Assembly (NCBI GenBank): GCA_964496575.1
Contig: CAZCAC010000215.1
Span: 1 to 5,736, forward strand
Direction: 5' to 3'
DNA: 5,736 bases
From: CAZCAC01 sp964496575
GTDB taxonomy: Bacteria; Planctomycetota; UBA1135; GCA-002686595
Of the stretch, positions 1 through 5,736 are shown one piece after another. Every line of letters starts with the position of its first letter. The first letter of the stretch is position 1. Position numbers and translations under genes: made by a program. Below the pieces are notes generated by a model. It was not told the DNA's origin. It ran no database searches and saw only the letters and a list, made by a program, of their open reading frames with translations.

Positions 1-162
<162 letters not shown>

Positions 163-166
163 TACA

Positions 167-3100
167 TCACTCCACCGGCGGATCAACCTCCCGCACCACC
201 GCGCCATGCTCCTCGGACAGGACCAGGATCGCATACCGCTCCGCATCACCCGGATCGCCGGACAATGAGGCGTAGTCGAAGCGGCCGCGCAGGTCGGTGT
301 AGCCGTCCTTGTGGAAGCGAACCGAGCCGTCGCCCCGGCGGGCGAACACCTTGACGTAGACCCGGGGCAGCGGGCCACCCCCCTCCGCGTGAGTCACCTT
401 CAGCTGGCCGTAGTTCTCGATCAGCTGCACCGACAGCGAGTTCGCGAAGTACGCCTGCCGGCGGATCACGCCGCCGCCGCGCACTTCGACCAGCACGTTG
501 GAGCTCTCGAACTCCTCCGGCAGCGCAAAGCGAAGGCGCTCCTCCCCCTCCGGCAGACTCACCACGTCCTGGCGGTTCGGTCGAACGTATGCGAACGAGC
601 CTGAATCCTGCTGTACGAAGGGACTGGTCGAGAAGAGGAGCTCGATGTCCATCTCGTAGTAGCTCACCTCGCAGGCCGAGAGGTTCCGGTAGTCGAGCGC
701 GACCTCTCGTGCCTCCACCACGAGCTCCAGCTGCGGCTCGCTCTCGGCCAGCGCCGTCTGCCGCTGGGTCCGGTCCTCCTCGTCGCTGGTCTCGACGCCC
801 TTCCCCTCCGCCTCGTCGAGCTGGTTCAGGACGTCCTGGAACATCACCCGCCAGCGCCGCACCGGGTACTCCCGGTAGGGATCGGCGATCCCCCGCGCCA
901 GGGCGTGGTCGTCGGTGAAGAAGTCGAGGTAGGCCCGGAAGTAGTCGTACTGCAGGTTCATCGGCAAACCGGCCGGATCCACCCGTGCGAAGCTCGCCAG
1001 CGCCTCCTCGATGCGATCCTGCAACAGGAGGTAGTAGGTCACACTCATCCAGTCGGTCGCGTCGAGCCGCGGCTTGTAGGTCAGGATGTCGAGCAGGGCC
1101 AGGTACTGCCGCGCCAGATCGCCGTTGAGGATTTCGCGGCGCCGACCGAAACGATGCGCCCGCCCGTTGAAGAGCGGTGAGTACTCGACGTGCTGGTAGG
1201 CACGACGCTCGATCGGGTCGATGCGCAAGAGCGGCGTGTCCAGGTAGCTGCCGCAGCGCCCCAGTCCGCCGGCGTGGCGCAGGTACTCGGCGGCAACCCG
1301 CACATCCTCGTGGTGGAGGCCGAAGGACCAGAGCTCGTGATCGTACGCGTGTCGCCGGCGCAGCTCCCCGATCACCGCCTCGAAGGAGTCCCGATCACGC
1401 ATCCGCCAGGCGATGCGCGGGAGGTCGAGGCGCTGGAGGTTCGCCCGGCCGAGGAAGGCGAGCACCTGCTCCTCGGTGCCGCTCTGGGAGACGTGCTGCC
1501 AGGACTCGGTGTCGACCGAGCTCGGTTCGGTCAGCACCTCGAGTGTCACCGGCGGAGTGAAGAGGAGCAGCTCCCCGCCGCGGCTCGCGTGCACCGGATA
1601 GTGCGGATAGGTCCCCGGCGCCGGGAAGTAGAAGTTGTACTCGACCGTCTCCGTCGCGAAGGGGTGGATCCGCACCGGAACGCCGCGCGTCTCGAAACCG
1701 TCTCGCACCGGCATCGCCCCTTCGGGGACTTGCAGGAGGAGCTCCAGCTCGTGCAACGTCGGAGTCGGGTTGGTGAGCACCACCTGGCAGCCGTAGGCGA
1801 CGCCGATCAGGAACTCGTCCTCGACGAACCTCGTCCTCCGCTCGTTGCCCACCATGACGTAGCGGTCATCCAGCCGGAAGAAGTTCTGGCTGATCAGGGT
1901 CGCCGTCCCCTCGGCGGTGGGTTCCGTCTCACGCAGCTCCTGGCGGACCAGGATCAGCGGGCTCTTCGCCTCGATGGAGAGCTGCTTCCCCTCCGCTTCG
2001 GTCACGTGCTCTCCAGCCTCGAAGGGCAGGTCGAGCACGGCGAGCGCCAGCAGCATCTCGGCGAAGCTCCCGGCGGCGTTGGGGAAGTGGATCGAGTAGA
2101 AGGGCTCTCCTTCGCTCGCCGCGGCGTAGTCGAGCCAGAAGCGGTTCACGGTCACGAGCTCCGCGTTCTGCTCCTCGATCCGCCGATGCCAGTAGTTGTG
2201 CTCGACGTAGGCCCGGGTCGAGGCGGGCCCCCGCCAGAGCTGCCAGTCGATCGAGCGGTCGCGGCGCTCGAGGTCCTTGGACTTCTGCCGTTTCTCACCC
2301 TCGCGTTTTTTTTGCGGGGCATCTGCGAGCTTGGCGTCCGCCTCGGGTTCCTCTTCGTCGAGTACATCGAGGTCCTCGTCGACGCCCGCCCGGCGCGGCC
2401 GCGCCGCCGCCGGCGGGGCGGGAGGTGCGGTGTCCCCGGGGCCCTTGTAGGTGCGCCCTCGACCGCCGAGACGCTCGCTGGCGCGACTCAGCTCCTCGCT
2501 GATCCCCTTCTCCTGCTCCAGCACCCGGCGCTTCAGCGCGGCCTCGAAGTGATGTCGGACCGCCTCCGGCTCGCTCGGCCGCAGCTCGAGGAGCTCGCGC
2601 AGGTGCGCCTCGACGGCCTGCCCCTCCCCGGCGATCCGCTGACCGAGCAGGATCCGCTCGACGACGTTCAGCCGATCGAAGGCCCACGGGTCGAGGAACT
2701 CGGCGAGGTCCTCCTCCAGCAGCCATCGATCGAGGAAGGTCCGGTGTGTCTTGTTCGCGAGGTACGGTCGAATCACCTCGTCGAAGAAGGCCCGGTCCTT
2801 CTGGTGCAGGAAGAAGTGCAGCTCGTGACAGGCGTACTTCGAGTAGAGCTCGCGCTTCTCCTGCGGCTCGAGCTCCGGCCAGCGCAAGAGGAACGAGAAC
2901 TCGACGAGATCCTGGTTCCCGCTCAGCGTCGAGAGGAGCTGGAACACCGACGCGAGCGAGTCGTAGCTCTCCACGCTCGCCGTGGTCACGTCCTCGACCG
3001 TGGTGCTCGCCCCGGTCTCGACCAGCTCGAGACGACGCTGCTCGGCGAAGTGCTTCGCGGGGTCAAGCCCCCGGGCGAGCCGCAGGTCGACGGGCACGAG

Positions 3101-5736
3101 CGGTGTCTCGGGGCGCACCAGCTGCGTGTAGACGGTGCTCTCGTCGTCCACCGCGAGCGTGTGGATCAGCTGACCGTCGCCCAGCTCGGCCAGCGGCACG
3201 CGGACCTGCCCTCGAGCGTCGGGCTCGAGGTTGAAGAGCAGACGCGAGGGCTCGGGCAGGAAATCGAGATTGGCGAGGCCGCGCGGCGTCTGCCGATCCT
3301 TGAGCGCCTGCTCGCTTCCCGATCCGCCGGCCGCCCGGAGGCTGCGCTTCCCGCCGAACTTGCCTCCGAAGGCCCCGCCGGCTCCTCCCGAGACCGTGTC
3401 GTCGAACGCCCAGGGATTCAGTAGGAGCCCCGGCCGGCGCAGCATGTTCCCCGGGAACTTCTTCGCGTAGCGCCGCTCCAGGATGTAGCGGTACTCGTCC
3501 CCGATCTCGCGGCCGGAGTGATAGGAGGAGTCGGGGTACGCCACGGCGAGCAGCTGGGGGCTCGGTCCACCCCGGTGGTACAGGGACCGGAAGGGATCGT
3601 TTTCCGGGAGGTAGCGGGTGGCGAACACGTGCACGCGCGCATCGTCCCCCGCCATCGCCAGCTGGACCACCAGCTCCTCCCCCACCGCCGCGGTGAAGAC
3701 GATCTGCAGGGGCGCGTCCCCACCGGTTTCCAGCCAGCGATCTCCTCCGACGAGCCAGCCATCGCGCTCCACTCCCTCGGTGACCTTCACCGTGATCACC
3801 TGTCGCGCTTCCTTCAGCCGCAGCTCGTAGTCCCCGGCTGGCAGGTCGCGCAGCTCCAGGTAGCCGCCCGAGAGAGCCAGCCGATCGAAGCGGTCGGTGC
3901 AGTAGGCCCCGGCGCGTAGCTCCAGGAGGGAAGCGACCCAGCGGGTCAGCAGCTCATGTTCCCCCTGGTAGGGCACCCTCAGGACCCGGCCCGCCACTCC
4001 CTGCAGGAGTCGAGGGTAGGTTCGCGCCTCGCGCACGAGATCCCAGCCCGCGATCGGCTGCTTCGATTCGACGATCAGCACGGACTGGATTCCGGGCAAC
4101 GCCCCCAGCTCGATGCGCCCGCGCTCGTCGGTCTTCAGGGTCACCTCGAAGGGTTTGGCGAAGTCGCGGTGCGCCAGGTGGACCTTTTGGACCTGGTGTG
4201 CTCGCGGCTCGCCGTTCTTGCCCAGGACGTCCAGCTGATAGCCCCGCTCGGTCAGACTGAGCAGCGGCCACGCGGTCCTCTCGGAGTCGTCGATCCCGTT
4301 CAGCGCGAAGATGTCGAGCCCGGCGTCCAGCTTCTGCTCCTCGCCCCGGGAGAGGTTTCGCACCCTGGCGCGCAGACGCACCGAGAGTCGCGCCAGTCCC
4401 TCCGGAACGACGATCTCGTGACTCAGTTCCCCGGTCTCGGAGAGCTCGAGGTCGCGGACCTCCACGGTGGAGGACACCTCGTCCTGGTCGAAGGAGGTGA
4501 TGGTGAGGATCGGCTCCTCCAGGAGCTCGAGGCTCACCGGCTCTCCGTTGAGCCGCAGCGTGGGGCGCACGAGGATCGTCGCGGTGCGACCAGCGAGCAA
4601 GGACTCCCGCTCGATGAAGGTCCCCGCCTCGAGTCCGTACTCCTCCGCATCGTGCTGGAATTCCGCGAGCGAGGAGCGGCCACCGGCGCTCAGGATGACC
4701 TGCCGCCGGCCCGGCTTCGTCGAGAAGGGAACGACGATCTCGCCGGTGTCCTCGGCTTCGTACTCGCGACCGCCGAGGCGAAGCGTGGCCTCGCGCAGGT
4801 GGGTCCCCCGCTCGTCGAGCACGCGCAGCACGTGCCCCGCAACGCTGGTGCGCTCGAGCAGCTGCAGACGCCCCTTGCGGATCACCGCGCGACTGGAGAG
4901 CCCGTTGCCGATGAGCTCGACCACGTACACGCCGGGTCGCTCCAGCGCCGGGAGCTCGAAGTGGCGCCGGACGCGACGCAGCAGGCCCTCGGCGTAGTTG
5001 TAGGTGCTCTCCTCGCTGGCCACCAGGCCGTCCAGCTCGATCGAGGCGTCGACTTCCTTTCCCTCATCGAGATAGTAGTTCAGCGCGTTGATCTCGAAGA
5101 CCTTGACCAGGAGCGTCGGTACGTTCTTGACCAGGACCTCGATCGAGACCGGGTCATCGGCACCGTACTCGGTCCGCTGGGTCGGCGCGAACTCGATCTC
5201 CACTCGCTCCTTCAGCCGTTCGTAGTAGCCGGGGTCGTCGAGCATCGAGTACCAGCGCTCCATGCCGCCCGCGCCGGCCAGGATCTTCGTCTCCGCGAAG
5301 AGCCGCGACAGGACCTCGTGGCGCACCAGGTCGGCGTAGGGCTCGAAGGAGTCGAGCTCGGCGAAGAAGTGGGCCAGGTACGCGCGCACCAGCGGTTCGT
5401 CGTCGCCGATCGGCGGCAGCTCGGTCGGGAACTCGCCGCCGAGGTCGACGAGGCTCTCCTGGCCGGAGCGGCTCTTCAGCCACTCCGGGTTGACGTAGCT
5501 CACCTCGCGGGGCAGCCGCAGATACTCGCGGAAGCGCTGCGCATCGGGACGACCGAGGGTCCAGTCGTGTTGCAGGCGGTGGTACAGGACATGCGCCTTC
5601 AGCGAGTTGTGAGCCGGGGAGAGCCTGGTGACGAAGGCGAGCAGCCGATCCAGGTAGGCTTCTCGCGTCGCGGCGTCCCGGCGCCAGCGCACATCGGGAC
5701 CCGGCTGGAGGCGTCGCAGATAGGTGGCCACGAAGT
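167..5736 (-). CDS. Giant multidomain macroglobulin-like protein of unknown function, 5' end cut off by the window
   Basis: An uninterrupted frame of at least 1,854 codons ends at TGA (169-167). The first possible start in view, GTG at 5731-5729, is probably an internal Val: TTC precedes it in frame, no stop intervenes before the edge, and the first residues already look like a folded helical domain. Residues below count from that GTG. About 1-170 is mainly helical. About 175-660 looks like successive beta-sandwich modules similar to alpha-2-macroglobulin MG domains (LLVKVFEINALNYY at 207-220, IELDGLVASEE at 231-241, GVYVVELIGNG at 267-277, LGKNGEPR at 503-510, LKTDERGRIELG at 532-543). A Gly/Lys-rich loop lies at 779-808, followed by an MG7-like strand region (821-868). 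A helical block spans about 900-1090 and a charged linker 1093-1165. Beta structure (1170-1400) is followed by helical-repeat-like sequence (1410-1640), then a terminal beta domain (1668-1854) with VYVKVFAR and DGYTDLRGRFDY. No GCGEQ-type thioester motif and no obvious membrane segment is visible; only five Cys occur (611, 968, 1315, 1493, 1687). Export and a structural or binding role at the cell surface are inference. The reading frame is certain; the function is not. Confidence 0.93.
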   Translation of the reverse strand, partial: FVATYLRRLQPGPDVRWRRDAATREAYLDRLLAFVTRLSPAHNSLKAHVLYHRLQHDWTLGRPDAQRFREYLRLPREVSYVNPEWLKSRSGQESLVDLGGEFPTELPPIGDDEPLVRAYLAHFFAELDSFEPYADLVRHEVLSRLFAETKILAGAGGMERWYSMLDDPGYYERLKERVEIEFAPTQRTEYGADDPVSIEVLVKNVPTLLVKVFEINALNYYLDEGKEVDASIELDGLVASEESTYNYAEGLLRRVRRHFELPALERPGVYVVELIGNGLSSRAVIRKGRLQLLERTSVAGHVLRVLDERGTHLREATLRLGGREYEAEDTGEIVVPFSTKPGRRQVILSAGGRSSLAEFQHDAEEYGLEAGTFIERESLLAGRTATILVRPTLRLNGEPVSLELLEEPILTITSFDQDEVSSTVEVRDLELSETGELSHEIVVPEGLARLSVRLRARVRNLSRGEEQKLDAGLDIFALNGIDDSERTAWPLLSLTERGYQLDVLGKNGEPRAHQVQKVHLAHRDFAKPFEVTLKTDERGRIELGALPGIQSVLIVESKQPIAGWDLVREARTYPRLLQGVAGRVLRVPYQGEHELLTRWVASLLELRAGAYCTDRFDRLALSGGYLELRDLPAGDYELRLKEARQVITVKVTEGVERDGWLVGGDRWLETGGDAPLQIVFTAAVGEELVVQLAMAGDDARVHVFATRYLPENDPFRSLYHRGGPSPQLLAVAYPDSSYHSGREIGDEYRYILERRYAKKFPGNMLRRPGLLLNPWAFDDTVSGGAGGAFGGKFGGKRSLRAAGGSGSEQALKDRQTPRGLANLDFLPEPSRLLFNLEPDARGQVRVPLAELGDGQLIHTLAVDDESTVYTQLVRPETPLVPVDLRLARGLDPAKHFAEQRRLELVETGASTTVEDVTTASVESYDSLASVFQLLSTLSGNQDLVEFSFLLRWPELEPQEKRELYSKYACHELHFFLHQKDRAFFDEVIRPYLANKTHRTFLDRWLLEEDLAEFLDPWAFDRLNVVERILLGQRIAGEGQAVEAHLRELLELRPSEPEAVRHHFEAALKRRVLEQEKGISEELSRASERLGGRGRTYKGPGDTAPPAPPAAARPRRAGVDEDLDVLDEEEPEADAKLADAPQKKREGEKRQKSKDLERRDRSIDWQLWRGPASTRAYVEHNYWHRRIEEQNAELVTVNRFWLDYAAASEGEPFYSIHFPNAAGSFAEMLLALAVLDLPFEAGEHVTEAEGKQLSIEAKSPLILVRQELRETEPTAEGTATLISQNFFRLDDRYVMVGNERRTRFVEDEFLIGVAYGCQVVLTNPTPTLHELELLLQVPEGAMPVRDGFETRGVPVRIHPFATETVEYNFYFPAPGTYPHYPVHASRGGELLLFTPPVTLEVLTEPSSVDTESWQHVSQSGTEEQVLAFLGRANLQRLDLPRIAWRMRDRDSFEAVIGELRRRHAYDHELWSFGLHHEDVRVAAEYLRHAGGLGRCGSYLDTPLLRIDPIERRAYQHVEYSPLFNGRAHRFGRRREILNGDLARQYLALLDILTYKPRLDATDWMSVTYYLLLQDRIEEALASFARVDPAGLPMNLQYDYFRAYLDFFTDDHALARGIADPYREYPVRRWRVMFQDVLNQLDEAEGKGVETSDEEDRTQRQTALAESEPQLELVVEAREVALDYRNLSACEVSYYEMDIELLFSTSPFVQQDSGSFAYVRPNRQDVVSLPEGEERLRFALPEEFESSNVLVEVRGGGVIRRQAYFANSLSVQLIENYGQLKVTHAEGGGPLPRVYVKVFARRGDGSVRFHKDGYTDLRGRFDYASLSGDPGDAERYAILVLSEEHGAVVREVDPPVE
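170..730 (-). other. C-terminal beta domain with carboxypeptidase-regulatory-like motif
   Basis: Residues about 1668-1854 follow an acidic, Gln-rich linker (1638-1667) and show regular alternating hydrophobic strands: LELVVEAREVALDYRNL, SSNVLVEVRGGGVIRRQAYF, and near the end VYVKVFAR then FHKDGYTDLRGRFDYASL (1807-1824). The pattern of a modifiable parameter, a Tyr/Asp turn and G-R-F-D-Y is typical of small Ig-like or carboxypeptidase-regulatory-like beta sandwiches, which often form surface or protein-binding modules. No catalytic residues are apparent. The domain assignment rests on pattern recognition only. Confidence 0.5.
2222..2464 (-). other. Low-complexity charged interdomain linker inside the giant protein
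   Basis: Residues about 1090-1170 lack the pattern of a folded domain. A Gly/Arg stretch leads into an Ala/Pro run (TAPPAPPAAARPRR, 1101-1114), then an acidic cluster (DEDLDVLDEEEPEADA, 1118-1133), then a basic one (KKREGEKRQKSKDLERRDR, 1141-1159). Neighbouring opposite charges and absence of aromatics or large hydrophobics point to a disordered hinge. It separates the macroglobulin-like N-terminal half plus helical block from the C-terminal half, so it is a natural boundary between two independently folding parts. It also carries the A8 run described separately. Confidence 0.75.
2306..2313 (-). other. A8 homopolymer forming a possible -1 slippery heptamer within the CDS
   Basis: On the coding strand the codons are CAA AAA AAA CGC (Gln1140-Lys-Lys-Arg1143), so A-AAA-AAA sits in the phase needed for tandem -1 slippage. 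After a -1 shift the next codons are ACG CGA GGG TGA, ending at 2295. This would release an N-terminal product ending KKTRG. Other Lys pairs in this gene use AAG AAG (for example around 3462-3467), so the run is atypical for its surroundings. No Shine-Dalgarno-like stimulator is evident just upstream. The nearest perfect 7-bp inverted repeat (2251-2257 with 2265-2271) begins about 34 nt downstream, too far for a classical stimulatory hairpin. Functional slippage is unproven. Confidence 0.4.
3308..3397 (-). other. Gly/Lys-rich flexible loop between macroglobulin-like modules
   Basis: Residues 779-808 contain GGAGGAFGGKFGGKRSLRAA followed by GGSGSEQ. The stretch is Gly-rich with scattered Lys/Arg and a single repeated Phe, and it is flanked by well-patterned sequence. 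On its C-terminal side FLPEPSRLLFNLEPDARG and following strands resemble the region after the bait segment of alpha-2-macroglobulins. An exposed, protease-accessible loop is therefore plausible by position and composition; that role is inference. Confidence 0.5.

Noticed and set aside
1787..1789. GCQ at residues 1314-1316 as a degenerate thioester motif
   Set aside because: The position falls on residues V-A-Y-G-C-Q-V-V-L, a beta-strand-like stretch without the Gly-Glu-Gln arrangement needed for a thioester, and not in an alpha-toroid-like context.
2251..2271. A 7-bp perfect inverted repeat as frameshift stimulator or terminator
   Set aside because: It lies inside coding sequence, about 34 nt beyond the A8 run, with no T-tract. 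CG-rich palindromes of this size are common by chance in such DNA.
1190..3424. A 744-codon plus-strand frame antisense to the giant gene
   Set aside because: Its first codon positions pair with the wobble positions of the minus-strand gene. Stops in this frame arise only where the sense gene uses TTA, CTA or TCA, which are rare in GC-rich DNA, so the long opening is expected by chance. The translation is low in pattern and recognises no family.
5729..5731. GTG as the true start of the giant gene
   Set aside because: The frame stays open to the window edge, no Shine-Dalgarno sequence can be seen in the 5 bases available, and the following residues already look like the interior of a helical domain.

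Overview
The window is strongly G+C-rich and is almost wholly occupied by one very long open reading frame on the minus strand. It runs from the right edge of the window to a TGA at 169-167. Third codon positions are mostly G or C, which suggests a high-GC environmental bacterium. Very long proteins with macroglobulin-like folds, together with CACAGAG-type intergenic repeats, fit Planctomycetota, Acidobacteriota, Myxococcota or similar lineages. The sequence alone does not let me name the phylum.

Layout, left to right: bases 1-162 hold a nested tandem repeat (unit 50 bp, containing 9-bp sub-units). It continues to, and probably past, the left edge. After 4 bp comes the stop codon of the large gene, which fills 167-5736. 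Its start, any signal peptide and its promoter lie outside the window to the right.

The visible 1,854+ residues read as a multidomain protein. In order they are an N-terminal helical part, a series of beta-sandwich modules resembling alpha-2-macroglobulin MG domains, and a short Gly/Lys-rich loop. A helical block and a long charged low-complexity linker follow. A second half then has further beta and helical-repeat regions, and the protein ends in a compact beta domain with a carboxypeptidase-regulatory-like flavour. The thioester motif that defines classical alpha-2-macroglobulins is absent from the visible part. I recognise the general architecture but not a named gene.

The points most worth a second look are the thioester-less giant protein itself; an A8 run in its central linker that forms an in-phase A-AAA-AAA slippery heptamer with a -1 stop just after it; and the 50/9-bp nested repeat abutting the stop codon. 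No RNA gene, CRISPR array, insertion sequence, promoter or hairpin terminator could be supported.
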